Counted from the first letter of the stretch, positions 38,079 through 47,181 are shown. The stretch is DNA of 64,000 bases from Hephaestia caeni (GCF_003550065.1 NZ_QXDC01000004.1:496001-560000); one strand, 5' to 3'. Program-made: numbers and translations. The notes: generated by a model not told the origin, from the letters alone.

Positions 38079-39074
38079 ATGGCTGAAACCGGCGGACCAA
38101 CCATTCTCGGCGTCGATGTCCTGTGGGTCGCGACGCTCCTGTCGGGCGTCGCCGCGTTCGCGGTGCTGCTCGCGATCTACGCCGCGACGACCGCGCGCGA
38201 TCCGATGGCGAAGCGCGTCAAGGCGCTCAACGACCGCCGCGAGCAGTTGAAGGCGGGCATCACCGCCTCGACCTCGAAGCGGCGCGCCAAGCTCGTCCGC
38301 CACAACCAGACCACCGATCGCATCCGCACCTTCCTGTCGTCATTGAAGGTGCTTCAGGACAGCCAGGTCAAGGCCGCGCAGACCAAGTTGATGCAGGCCG
38401 GCATCCGCAAGAAGGAATATGCGGTCGCGGTGATCTTCGGCCGGCTCGTGCTGCCGATCGTGATCGGCGGCGGCATGGCCTTGTGGGTCTACGGCATGGG
38501 CGGGCTTGCCGAATGGAGCGCACTCAAGCGTTACGGGATCGTCGCGACCGCGTTCATCCTCGCCTACAAGGCGCCCGACCTCTATCTCAAGAACAAGATC
38601 AGCAAACGCACCGACGCGATCCGCAAAGGGCTGCCCGATGCGCTCGACCTGCTCGTCATCTGCGCTGAGGCGGGGCTGACGGTCGACGCCGCGTTCCACC
38701 GCGTCGCGCGCGAACTGGGCCGCGCCTATCCCGAACTGGGCGACGAATTCACGCTGACCGCGATCGAGCTGGGTTTCCTGTCGGATCGCCGGCAGGCGTT
38801 CGAGAACCTCGCCCAGCGCGTCGATCTCGACGCGGTCAAGGGCGTCGTGACGACGATGATCCAGACCGAGAAATACGGCACCCCGCTCGCCTCGGCGCTG
38901 CGCGTGCTCTCGGCCGAATTCCGCAACGAACGGATGATGCGCGCCGAGGAAAAGGCCGCGCGGCTGCCCGCGATCATGACGATACCGCTGATCCTGTTCA
39001 TCCTGCCGACGCTGTTCGTCGTCATCCTCGGCCCGGCCGCCTGCTCGATCAAGGACGCGCTGCTCACGCACTGA
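38079..39074 (+). CDS. tadC: Tad pilus inner-membrane protein TadC
   Basis: 331 aa. Second platform protein (CpaH), related to TadB. GspF-like domain with LPDALDLLVICAEAGLTVDA and MIQTEKYGTPLASALRVLS, and four membrane helices. Last gene of the cluster. No pilin (flp), tadD, tadE/G or cpaF is seen within the window. A long palindrome starts 9 bases after its stop. Confidence 0.94.
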   Translation: MAETGGPTILGVDVLWVATLLSGVAAFAVLLAIYAATTARDPMAKRVKALNDRREQLKAGITASTSKRRAKLVRHNQTTDRIRTFLSSLKVLQDSQVKAAQTKLMQAGIRKKEYAVAVIFGRLVLPIVIGGGMALWVYGMGGLAEWSALKRYGIVATAFILAYKAPDLYLKNKISKRTDAIRKGLPDALDLLVICAEAGLTVDAAFHRVARELGRAYPELGDEFTLTAIELGFLSDRRQAFENLAQRVDLDAVKGVVTTMIQTEKYGTPLASALRVLSAEFRNERMMRAEEKAARLPAIMTIPLILFILPTLFVVILGPAACSIKDALLTH

Positions 39075-39082
39075 TTTGTGGG

Positions 39083-39165
39083 GCGGCACCGGCCCGCTCC
39101 CCCACCCGACCACCCATAGGATACTGGCGTTGGGGTGGCCGGGTGGGGGAGCGGGCCGGTGCCGC
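39083..39165. repeat. Long palindrome family, copy 2
   Basis: 33-bp arms 39083-39115 and 39133-39165 are inverted with a single mismatch; the 17-bp loop starts ATAGGATACT. It lies 9 bases after tadC. Confidence 0.9.
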
Positions 39166-39262
39166 AACCGATTCAGCCACGCCGCCTCCGCCAAAAACCC
39201 GCCACGGGAACGCGAGACCCGTCAGCATCGTTGGTGCGCCGTAACATCCGGAGTATCGGACG

Positions 39263-39751
39263 ATGCTGTTCACGACCCCTACCCAATATGCGGTGCTCGC
39301 CCTGCTCTTGATCGCGGGCTGGCTGTTCGGGCTTGCGAGCCATCCCGGCGGGCGCAAATGGCGCGCGCGCTACGAGGCCGAGCGCGAGGCGCACGCCGCC
39401 TATCGCGAACAGACCGAGGCGCGGATCGACGCGCTCCAGCGCGAGAATGCGGCGTTGGGGCACGATCGTGTCGCGGTGCCCGCCGATCCGCGCCCGATCG
39501 ACGCGCCCGCCCGCGGCCCCTGGCTGGGTGCGCGCGAGAGCGACGACCTGACGCGCATCCGCGGCATCGACGCGACGCTTGCGGACCGGCTGCGCGTCGC
39601 CGGAATCCGCACCTTCGCCGATATCGAGGCGATCCCGGCCAACGCCGAGACCGCGCTCGAACGCGAGATCGGCGTCCCCGACGGCACCATCGCCGAGCAA
39701 CGCTGGCGCGAACTCGCACGGATGCTCCGCGAAGGCCGCGAGGAGGGGTAG
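39263..39751 (+). CDS. Membrane-anchored helix-hairpin-helix protein
   Basis: 162 aa. An N-terminal membrane helix (about 8-26) is followed by a charged coiled-coil-like stretch (RYEAEREAHAAYREQTEARI) with a short Pro-rich linker. A C-terminal helix-hairpin-helix domain, DDLTRIRGIDATLADRLRVA and GIRTFADIEAI, resembles the DUF4332/HhH domains that follow ribosomal L21 or bind DNA. A membrane-bound HhH protein of unknown role. Both sides carry copies of the same long palindrome (39083 and 39771). Confidence 0.7.
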   Translation: MLFTTPTQYAVLALLLIAGWLFGLASHPGGRKWRARYEAEREAHAAYREQTEARIDALQRENAALGHDRVAVPADPRPIDAPARGPWLGARESDDLTRIRGIDATLADRLRVAGIRTFADIEAIPANAETALEREIGVPDGTIAEQRWRELARMLREGREEG

Positions 39752-39770
39752 AGTCGGATTCGGTTAGGCG

Positions 39771-39850
39771 CGGTGCCGGCCCACTCCCCCACCCGGCCAC
39801 CCATAGGATAATCGCATTGGGTGGCCGGGTGGGGGAGTGGGCCGGCACCG
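39771..39850. repeat. Long palindrome family, copy 3 (perfect arms)
   Basis: 32-bp arms, 39771-39802 and 39819-39850, are perfectly complementary around a 16-bp loop beginning ATAGGATA. It starts 20 bases after the helix-hairpin-helix gene stop. Confidence 0.92.
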
Positions 39851-39870
39851 CTTCCACGCAAATGGAATTC

Positions 39871-39972
39871 CGTCACCCCAGCGCAGGCTGGGGTCCACGT
39901 CTGTTTCGATCAAGCGCCACGACAGCGCCTTCTCACTGACAGGCATGGATGCCAGCCTGCGCTGGCATGACG
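39871..39972. repeat. GTCA...TCCA-type palindromic repeat
   Basis: Arms CGTCACCCCAGCGCAGGCTG... (from 39871) and ...CCAGCCTGCGCTGGCATGAC (to 39971) are inverted near-copies around a roughly 45-bp centre. It abuts the ppdK stop codon at 39974, with copy 3 of the other family just before it. Confidence 0.75.
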
Positions 39973-39973
39973 G

Positions 39974-42634
39974 CTATTTCTTCAACGCCGCCTGCGCCGC
40001 CGCCAGCCGCGCGATCGGCACGCGGTACGGCGACGCGCTGACGTAATCGAGTCCCAGCCCCTCGCAGAAGCGGATCGACGCCGGGTCGCCGCCATGCTCG
40101 CCGCAAATGCCGAGCTTGATGCCCGGCCGGGTTGCGCGCCCGCGGGTCGCCGCGATCTCGATCAGTTCGCCGACGCCCTCGACATCGATGCTGACGAACG
40201 GATCGGTCGCGTAGATGCCCTTGTCGACATAGGTCGTCAGGAAGCGCCCGGCATCGTCGCGGCTCACCCCGAGCGTGGTCTGCGTCAGATCGTTGGTGCC
40301 GAACGAGAAGAACGCGGCGGCATCGGCGATCTCGCCCGCCTTCAACGCCGCGCGCGGCAGCTCGATCATCGTGCCGACGAGGTAATCGAGGCGCCGGTCC
40401 TTCTCGGCGAACACCGCCTCGGCGGCCTTGTCGACCACCGCCTTCATCAACTCCAGCTCGCGCTTGGTCGCGACCAGCGGGATCATCACCTCCGGCACTA
40501 CCGCCGCGCCCGATTTCGCCGCGACGTCGCATGCCGCCTCGAAGATCGCGCGCGCCTGCATCTCGTAGATCTCGGGATAGGTGACGCCCAGCCGGCACCC
40601 GCGATGCCCGAGCATCGGGTTGAATTCGTGCAGTTCGGCCGCGCGGCGCTTCAGCGTCTCGACATCGACCCCGGCCGCCGCGGCAACCTCGGCGAACTCA
40701 TCCTCCTCGTGCGGCAGGAATTCGTGCAGCGGCGGATCGAGCAACCGGATCGTCACCGGCAACCCTGCCATCACCTCGAAAATCTCGGTGAAGTCGGCGC
40801 GCTGTTCGGGGAGCAATTTGTCGAGCGCGGCGCGCCTGCCCTTCTCGTCGGCGGCGAGGATCATCTGACGCACCGCGGTGATCCGCGCGGCATCGAAGAA
40901 CATATGCTCGGTGCGGCACAGTCCCACGCCCTCGGCGCCGAAGTCGCGTGCGGTGCGGCAATCGGCCGGGGTCTCGGCATTGGCGCGGATCCTGAGCCGC
41001 CGCACCTTGTCCGCCCAGACCATCAGCGTGCCGAAATCGCCGGCCAGCTCGGGCTGCACGGTCGGGACGGCGCCCGCCATCACCTCGCCGGTCGCGCCGT
41101 CGATCGTGACCGTCTCGCCTTCCGCGATCTCGCGGCTGCCGATCCGCATCACGCGCGCCTTCATGTCGATCGAGAGCATCCCCGCGCCCGAAACGCACGG
41201 CCGCCCCATGCCGCGCGCCACCACCGCGGCGTGGCTCGTCATCCCGCCGCGCGCGGTCAGGATCCCCCTGGCGGCGTGCATCCCGTGGATGTCCTCAGGC
41301 GACGTTTCGATCCGCACCAGGATCACCGCCTCGCCGTCGTTGGCGCGGCGCTCGGCGGTGTCGCTGTCGAACACCGCCGCGCCGCTGGCGGCACCGGGGC
41401 TTGCGGGCAGCCCCTTGGTGAGCACGTCGCGTTGCGCATCCGGGTCGAGCGTCGGGTGCAGCAACTGATCGAGCGCCGCCGGATCGACGCGCGCGACCGC
41501 TTCTTCCTCGGCGATCAGCCCTTCGCTCGCCATATCGACCGCGATCTTGAGCGCGGCCTTGGCGGTGCGCTTGCCGGTGCGCGTCTGGAGCATCCAGAGC
41601 TTGCCGCGCTCGACGGTGAACTCGATGTCCTGCATGTCGCGATAATGATCTTCGAGCAGCCGGAAGACCTTGGCCAGCTCGGCAAAGGTTTCGGGCATCG
41701 CCTCTTCCATCGACGCGGCCTTGGCGCCCGCCGTCTCGCGCGCGGCACGGGTCAGATATTGCGGCGTGCGGATGCCCGCGACCACGTCCTCGCCCTGCGC
41801 ATTGATCAGAAACTCGCCGTAATGCGCATTGTCGCCGGTCGAAGGATCGCGGGTGAACGCCACCCCGGTCGCCGAGGTGTCGCCCATGTTGCCGAACACC
41901 ATCGCCTGGACGTTGACCGCGGTGCCCCAGTCGCCCGAAATGTGGTTGAGTCGGCGATAGACCCTGGCGCGCTCCGAATGCCACGATCCGAACACCGCGG
42001 CCGTCGCCCCCCAGAGTTGATCATGGACATCCTGCGGGAACGGCTTGTTCCATTCGCGTTCGACGACCGCCTTGTATTCGGCAACGAGCCCCTTCCAGTC
42101 ATCGGCGCTCATCTCGGTATCGAGCGTGTAGCCGCGATCTTCCTTGGCGATCTCGAGCGCTTCCTCGAACGCGCCGTGATCGAGCCCGAGCACGACATCC
42201 GAATACATCTGGATGAAGCGGCGATAGCTGTCCCACGCGAAACGCTCGTCGCCTGCTTTCGCCGCCAGCCCCACGACCGTTTCGTCGTTAAGGCCGAGGT
42301 TGAGGACGGTATCCATCATCCCCGGCATCGACACGCGCGCACCCGACCGGACCGAGACGAGCAATGGATCGGCCGCATCGCCGAAGCGCTTGCCGGTGAC
42401 GCCCTCGATATGCGCGATGCCGGCGGCGACTTCCACGCGCACGCTGTCGGGGAAGGTCTCGCCCTCGTCGTAATAGCGCGTGCACATCTCGGTGGTGATG
42501 GTGAAGCCGGGCGGGACCGGCAGGCCGATCCCCGCCATCTCCGCGAGGTTCGCGCCCTTGCCGCCGAGCAGGTTCCTGTCGCCTGCGCCGCCATCCGAAA
42601 CACCGCCGCCGAAGCGGTACACATACTGCGCCAT
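39974..42634 (-). CDS. ppdK: Pyruvate, phosphate dikinase
   Basis: 886 aa. Interconverts pyruvate, ATP and phosphate with PEP, AMP and PPi; in heterotrophs it supports gluconeogenesis. N-terminal ATP-grasp part: FGGGVSDGGAGDRNLLGGKG and SMPGMMDTVLNLGL. The phosphohistidine domain contains GGMTSHAAVVARGMGRPCVSG (split), holding the swivelling His. The C-terminal PEP-binding barrel contains the ICGEHGGDPASI catalytic Cys. The Met of MAQYVYRF at 42634 follows GGGGAAGG and is preferred over a Met five codons upstream. Confidence 0.97.
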   Translation of the reverse strand: MAQYVYRFGGGVSDGGAGDRNLLGGKGANLAEMAGIGLPVPPGFTITTEMCTRYYDEGETFPDSVRVEVAAGIAHIEGVTGKRFGDAADPLLVSVRSGARVSMPGMMDTVLNLGLNDETVVGLAAKAGDERFAWDSYRRFIQMYSDVVLGLDHGAFEEALEIAKEDRGYTLDTEMSADDWKGLVAEYKAVVEREWNKPFPQDVHDQLWGATAAVFGSWHSERARVYRRLNHISGDWGTAVNVQAMVFGNMGDTSATGVAFTRDPSTGDNAHYGEFLINAQGEDVVAGIRTPQYLTRAARETAGAKAASMEEAMPETFAELAKVFRLLEDHYRDMQDIEFTVERGKLWMLQTRTGKRTAKAALKIAVDMASEGLIAEEEAVARVDPAALDQLLHPTLDPDAQRDVLTKGLPASPGAASGAAVFDSDTAERRANDGEAVILVRIETSPEDIHGMHAARGILTARGGMTSHAAVVARGMGRPCVSGAGMLSIDMKARVMRIGSREIAEGETVTIDGATGEVMAGAVPTVQPELAGDFGTLMVWADKVRRLRIRANAETPADCRTARDFGAEGVGLCRTEHMFFDAARITAVRQMILAADEKGRRAALDKLLPEQRADFTEIFEVMAGLPVTIRLLDPPLHEFLPHEEDEFAEVAAAAGVDVETLKRRAAELHEFNPMLGHRGCRLGVTYPEIYEMQARAIFEAACDVAAKSGAAVVPEVMIPLVATKRELELMKAVVDKAAEAVFAEKDRRLDYLVGTMIELPRAALKAGEIADAAAFFSFGTNDLTQTTLGVSRDDAGRFLTTYVDKGIYATDPFVSIDVEGVGELIEIAATRGRATRPGIKLGICGEHGGDPASIRFCEGLGLDYVSASPYRVPIARLAAAQAALKK

Positions 42635-42747
42635 TATTGCCTTCCCCAAGGTTGGTGCGCCGGCCGTTTTGCCCGGTCGTGCGCGTCTGATGGTCTCGTT
42701 CGAACTCCGGTGAAGTAGAGGAAGTGGAGAGTGTCGCGCGGGTGCGC

Positions 42748-45006
42748 TCAGCCCTCGATTCTGGAGAAATCGGCGACCCCGTGCACCGCATCGCGCACCC
42801 GCGCCAGCAGTGCGAGCCGTGCGTCGCGCTTGTCGGGATCGGCGTCGTTCACGGTCACCTTGTCAAAGAACGCATCGATCGGCGCACGCAGGCTGGCAAG
42901 GGCGGCCATAGCGGCTTCGAAATCCTCCCGTTCGACCGCGCTCGCCGCAGCGGGGGCGGCCGAATCGAGCGTGGCAATCAGGGCAGCTTCCTCTTTTTCG
43001 GGCGTGTAGGACAGGGCAAATTCACCGTGCTCCCGCGCTTTCGCAAGCGCACCGGCGGGCTCCCACGCTTCCTTCTTGAGGATATTCGCCGCGCGCTTGT
43101 AGCCCGCGAGCAGGTTGGCGCCGTCCTCGGTGCCGACGAACGCCTGCAACGCATGAACCCGCGCGAGCAGGCGGACGAGATCGTCCTCACCGCCGAGCGC
43201 AAACACTGCGTCGATCAGATCGTGGCGAACACCGGCTTCGCGTTGTTGGACCTTGAGGCGGTCCGCGAAGAAGTCGAGAAGGAGTCCGCTGGAAAATTCG
43301 CCCTCAAGATTGATTCGATCGTCGTAGCTCGAACCCGCCGGCCACAGACTTACATCAACAATGGTATCGCCGTAATATAAGACACGCTTGCCATTTTTAT
43401 TTTCTATATGGAAATTACGATCCTCCGCTTGGAGTCCAAGGTCTTTATTTTTACCAGCATAATCCAGCAACGCAGCCATAACCCAGCCGCGTATATAGAA
43501 CTCAGAAATGCCGTCGGCGATATTGAATCGAAGTTTTTTCGCAATGATCAGGCGGATTACTGCCAGTGCCGCACGACGCAGAGCGAAAGGATCTTTCGAT
43601 CCGGTTGGAAACGCCTCGATCGCAAAAAATCCGACCAACGTATCCAGCTTATCCGCCAGCGACACCGCCACCGTCACCGGCGCGGTGGGCACGTCGTCGC
43701 CCTGCCCGACCGGTTTGTAGTGATCGCGGATCGCCTCGGCGACCGCCGCATCCTCGCCCTGCGCGGCGGCGTAATAGCCGCCCATCAGCCCCTGCAATTC
43801 GGGGAACTCGCCGACCATCCCGGTGACGAGATCGGCCTTGGCCAGTCGCGCCGCACGCTCGGCCAAAGCGGGATCGGCGCCCTTGACCACGCCTTCTTCC
43901 ACCAGCCACCGCGCCAGCTTCGCCACGCGCTCCACCTTGTCGGCGACCGTCCCGAGCTTGTCGTGAAACACGATCTGCCCGAGTTTTCCCGCCTGTTCGT
44001 CGAGCGGCACCTTGAGATCGGTCTCGTAGAAGAATTTGGCGTCCGAAAGCCGTGCGGCGAGCACCTTGCGGTTGCCGTCGACGATCTTCGCGCCACCGTC
44101 GGCCGCGTCGATATTGGCGGTGCAGACGAAGGCGTTCGCGAGCGTGCCGTCCTTGCCCCGGCACACGAAATATTTCTGGTTGACGCGCGCGGTGAGCTGG
44201 ATGACCTCGGGCGGCACGCCGAGATACGCTGCGTCGAAGCGCCCGAGCAGCGGCACCGGCCATTCGGTGAGCCCGGCATTCTCCGCGACCAGCCCTTCGT
44301 CCTCGATCAGTTCGAGCCCCGCATCGGCCGCGAGTTTCGTCGCCCCGTCGCGGATCACGCGCGCGCGTTCGTCGTGATCGACGATGACATGGGCGTCGCG
44401 CAGCTTCTCGGCATAATCCGCCGCCGAGCGAATCGTGATGCTGCCGGGATGGTGAAAGCGGTGGCCAAGCGTCGTCGCCCCGCTGGCGATTCCGGCAATC
44501 TCGAACGGCACTTGCGTCTCGCCGAACAGCGCGACGATCCCTTGCAGCGGGCGCACCCAGCGCAGGCTTTCGGTCGAGGCCGAGGCGGCGCCCCAGCGCA
44601 TCGATTTGGGCCACGGGAAGGCGCGCACGATCGCGGGGATCGCCTCGGCAAGCACGTCCGCCGTCTTGCGGCCGGGCTTCTCGACAACCGCGAACCACAC
44701 GCCCTCGCGATCCTCGAGCTGATCCTGGCGGAGCCCGGTCTTGCGCAGGAACCCTTCGAGCGCCTGTGGCGGCGCCGAGGTGCGCGGCCCCTTGGTTTCT
44801 TCCGAAACGGCGGCAGTCTCGACCGGCAGATCGCGCGCGATCAGCACCAGCCGGCGCGGCGTGGCATAGGTGACGAGATCGCCCGCCGCGATTCCCGCGT
44901 GCGCCAGTTCGGCCGCGAACAACCGCGCCAGATCGGCCCGTGCCTTCGCCTGCATCCGCGCCGGAATTTCCTCCGAGCGCAGTTCGAGAAGGAAATCGGT
45001 CATCAT
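42748..45006 (-). CDS. glyS: Glycyl-tRNA synthetase beta subunit
   Basis: 752 aa, about 60 longer than the E. coli protein. Partner of GlyQ in the tetrameric bacterial GlyRS. The family N-terminus (LLELRSEEIPARMQAKA), the HD-like central region and the LLDFFADRLKVQQREAGVRHD block are all present. Between FALRRAALAVIRLI and that block (about residues 470-570, bases 43300-43600) the gene carries extra sequence, including HIENKNGKRVLYYGDTIVD, written in DNA of far lower GC than either side. The frame is intact. A 9-bp hairpin covers its ribosome binding site. Confidence 0.95.
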   Translation of the reverse strand: MMTDFLLELRSEEIPARMQAKARADLARLFAAELAHAGIAAGDLVTYATPRRLVLIARDLPVETAAVSEETKGPRTSAPPQALEGFLRKTGLRQDQLEDREGVWFAVVEKPGRKTADVLAEAIPAIVRAFPWPKSMRWGAASASTESLRWVRPLQGIVALFGETQVPFEIAGIASGATTLGHRFHHPGSITIRSAADYAEKLRDAHVIVDHDERARVIRDGATKLAADAGLELIEDEGLVAENAGLTEWPVPLLGRFDAAYLGVPPEVIQLTARVNQKYFVCRGKDGTLANAFVCTANIDAADGGAKIVDGNRKVLAARLSDAKFFYETDLKVPLDEQAGKLGQIVFHDKLGTVADKVERVAKLARWLVEEGVVKGADPALAERAARLAKADLVTGMVGEFPELQGLMGGYYAAAQGEDAAVAEAIRDHYKPVGQGDDVPTAPVTVAVSLADKLDTLVGFFAIEAFPTGSKDPFALRRAALAVIRLIIAKKLRFNIADGISEFYIRGWVMAALLDYAGKNKDLGLQAEDRNFHIENKNGKRVLYYGDTIVDVSLWPAGSSYDDRINLEGEFSSGLLLDFFADRLKVQQREAGVRHDLIDAVFALGGEDDLVRLLARVHALQAFVGTEDGANLLAGYKRAANILKKEAWEPAGALAKAREHGEFALSYTPEKEEAALIATLDSAAPAAASAVEREDFEAAMAALASLRAPIDAFFDKVTVNDADPDKRDARLALLARVRDAVHGVADFSRIEG

Positions 45007-45027
45007 TCCTCCCCGTTTCGGGGAGGA
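45007..45027 (-). promoter_or_regulatory. Hairpin sequestering the glyS ribosome binding site
   Basis: On the minus strand the sequence TCCTCCCCG, AAA, CGGGGAGGA lies directly before ATGATG of glyS. The only Shine-Dalgarno-like stretch (GGGGAGGA) is inside the 9-bp stem. Ribosomes leaving glyQ, 34 bases upstream, could open it, giving balanced subunit synthesis (inference). Confidence 0.55.
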
Positions 45028-45040
45028 TTTGCCACCGCCA

Positions 45041-45907
45041 TCACGCCGCCCACCCGTTCTTTTCCATCCACGCCTGGCAACTTCCCTTGGCGAGATCGCG
45101 CACCCGGCCGATATACGCCTGCCGCTCGGCGACCGAGATCACCCCGCGCGCTTGCAGCAGGTTGAAGACATGGCTCGCCTTGATCGCCTGTTCGTAAGCG
45201 GGGATCGGCAGCTTCTCCTTCAGGCAGCGCTCGCATTCCGCCGCCGCTTTCCTGAACAGGTCGAACAGCGCCTCGGTATTCGCCACCTCGAAATTCCACT
45301 TGCTCATCTCGCGTTCGTTTTCGAGGAACACGTCGCCGTATGTCACGCCCGCGTCGTTATACGCGAGGTCGTACACATTATCCTTGTTCTGGATGTACAT
45401 CGCGAGCCGTTCGAGCCCGTAGGTCAGTTCGCCCGCGACGGGCAGGCAATCGAATCCGCCCATCTGCTGGAAATAGGTGAATTGCGTCACCTCCATCCCG
45501 TCGCACCAGACTTCCCAGCCCAGCCCCCAGGCGCCCAGCGTCGGGCTTTCCCAATCATCCTCGACGAAGCGGATGTCGTGCGTGCCGAAATCGATCCCGA
45601 TCGCGGCGAGGCTGCCCAGATAGATATCCTGAATGTCCGCCGGGCTGGGTTTGAGCACCACCTGATATTGGTAATAATGCTGGAGCCGGTTGGGATTCTC
45701 GCCGTAGCGGCCGTCGGTGGGGCGGCGGCACGGCTGGACGAAGGCGGCGTTCCACGGCGTCGGGCCGAGCGCGCGCAGCGTCGTCGCGGGGTGAAAGGTG
45801 CCCGCGCCCATCTCCATGTCATACGGCTGGAGGACCAGACAGCCGCGATCGCTCCAGTAATCATGGAGCGTCAAAATCATGCGCTGGAAGCTCAACGGCT
45901 CGGTCAC
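45041..45907 (-). CDS. glyQ: Glycyl-tRNA synthetase alpha subunit
   Basis: 288 aa. Carries the class II aminoacylation core of bacterial alpha2beta2 GlyRS. Typical blocks: [58 protein letters not shown] and [14 protein letters not shown]. Length is normal. First gene of glyQ-glyS; divergent from the TraB/GumN gene. Confidence 0.97.
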   Translation of the reverse strand: MTEPLSFQRMILTLHDYWSDRGCLVLQPYDMEMGAGTFHPATTLRALGPTPWNAAFVQPCRRPTDGRYGENPNRLQHYYQYQVVLKPSPADIQDIYLGSLAAIGIDFGTHDIRFVEDDWESPTLGAWGLGWEVWCDGMEVTQFTYFQQMGGFDCLPVAGELTYGLERLAMYIQNKDNVYDLAYNDAGVTYGDVFLENEREMSKWNFEVANTEALFDLFRKAAAECERCLKEKLPIPAYEQAIKASHVFNLLQARGVISVAERQAYIGRVRDLAKGSCQAWMEKNGWAA

Positions 45908-46040
45908 TCGGGCAGGCGCCTGTTGCAGTGCGATAGGATGCGCGTGCCTTGCCGTAACGCGGGTGCGGAATCAAGCGGACGGCTGGACCCGCGCCGTCGA
46001 CGCCCCTAAGCGACAGACGATCCGATGGAGTTCGCCGCCT

Positions 46041-46955
46041 GTGAAGCTATTCCCGTTCGTCGCGACCGCCGCCTTCTTCCTGCTGCCGACCGCCGCGTGC
46101 GGCCAGGCGGCCGATGCCCCCGCCGCCGTGGCCTCTGCAACCGCCGATGCCGATCCCGCGCTATGGGTGGTCAAGGACGACGACACCACGATCTATCTGT
46201 TCGGCACGATCCATGTCCTCAAGCCGGGGCTGTCGTGGTTCGACGAGGCAGTGAAAAGCGCGTTCGATGCTTCCGACGAACTGGTGATGGAGATCGTCCA
46301 ACCCGACGATCCGTCGAGCGTCCAGGCGCTGATTCTCCGCAAGGGCATGTCGGCCGACGGGCCGACCCTCACCGAGCGGCTGCCCGAGGACAAGCGCGCC
46401 GATTATGCGGCGGTGATGACCGCAAACGGCCTGCCGCCGGCCGCGTTCGACCGGATGGACCCCTGGCTCGCGGCGATGTCGCTGACGATGACCTCGCTCA
46501 CACGCCTCGGCTACCAGCCCGCCAACGGCCCCGAGGAAGTGTTGACCGCGGCGGCGAAGGCGGCGGGCAAGCCGATCACCGGGCTGGAGACGGTCGAGCA
46601 GCAGTTCGACTATCTCGACGGCCTTTCGGCGCCCGCGCAGATGGCGATGCTCGAAAGCACGATCGACGAGACCGGCGAGGCGGGCAAGCTGTTCGCCGAC
46701 ATGGTCACCGATTGGTCGAAGGGCGACGATCAGGGCATCGCCGCGCTGATGAACGACGGGCTCGGCGACTCGCCCGAACTCGAACGCGTGATGCTCACCG
46801 ATCGCAACGCCCGCTGGGCCGGCTGGATCGCCGAGCGGATGAAGCAGCCCGGCACGGTGTTCGTCGCGGTCGGCGCCGGCCACCTCGCGGGCGAGAACAG
46901 CGTGCGCGCCGATCTCGCGAAGCGCCACCTCACGGCGACGCGCATCGATTATTGA
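46041..46955 (+). CDS. TraB/GumN family protein
   Basis: 304 aa. Starts at GTG (46041) and has a signal peptide with a lipoprotein-like end (FFLLPTAACGQ), so it is periplasmic or membrane-anchored. The TraB/GumN family motifs are the first GTIHVLKPG and the last VGAGHLAGENSV, the paired GxxH motifs thought to form a metal site. Related proteins are predicted metalloproteases (TIKI-like); the substrate is unknown. In-frame sequence upstream of the GTG overlaps the glyQ start and is rejected. Confidence 0.85.
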   Translation: MKLFPFVATAAFFLLPTAACGQAADAPAAVASATADADPALWVVKDDDTTIYLFGTIHVLKPGLSWFDEAVKSAFDASDELVMEIVQPDDPSSVQALILRKGMSADGPTLTERLPEDKRADYAAVMTANGLPPAAFDRMDPWLAAMSLTMTSLTRLGYQPANGPEEVLTAAAKAAGKPITGLETVEQQFDYLDGLSAPAQMAMLESTIDETGEAGKLFADMVTDWSKGDDQGIAALMNDGLGDSPELERVMLTDRNARWAGWIAERMKQPGTVFVAVGAGHLAGENSVRADLAKRHLTATRIDY

Positions 46956-46962
46956 TATTGAG

Positions 46963-47046
46963 GCCGCACCGGCCCGCTCCCCCACCCCGCCCCCCAAGTC
47001 ATTATACTTGCATGGGAGGCGGGGTGGGGGAGTGGGCCGGTGCGGC
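46963..47046. repeat. Long palindrome family, copy 4
   Basis: Arms of about 32 bp (46963-46995 and 47015-47046) pair with a few mismatches around a 19-bp AT-rich loop containing ATTATACTT. It starts 8 bases after the TraB/GumN stop, ahead of the rplY promoter. Confidence 0.85.
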
Positions 47047-47078
47047 GACCAACAAAAACTACCGGCAAACACCTCCGC

Positions 47079-47107
47079 TTGCCTGCCGCCACCGCTTCGC
47101 CTATAGG
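47079..47107 (+). promoter_or_regulatory. Predicted housekeeping-type promoter for rplY-pth
   Basis: TTGCCT (47079-47084) and TATAGG (47102-47107) are spaced by 17 bases, 75 bases before rplY and just beyond the copy 4 palindrome. Pattern match only. Confidence 0.4.
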
Positions 47108-47181
47108 CGCGCGGTTCCGGTCATGGTCATCCCTGGAGGCGTGATCGGGAAGACATATCATTCGTATTTCGGAGAATTAGC

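Noticed and set aside
39083..39850. Two palindromes considered as inverted-repeat ends of an insertion sequence
   Set aside because: No transposase between them; the enclosed gene is a membrane HhH protein, and single copies occur elsewhere.
40094..42718. 874-codon open frame antisense to ppdK
   Set aside because: Shadow of a fully conserved ppdK; no independent motif or start signal.
42635..42747. Possible small gene between glyS and ppdK
   Set aside because: Only short antisense frames continuing into neighbours; no ribosome site.
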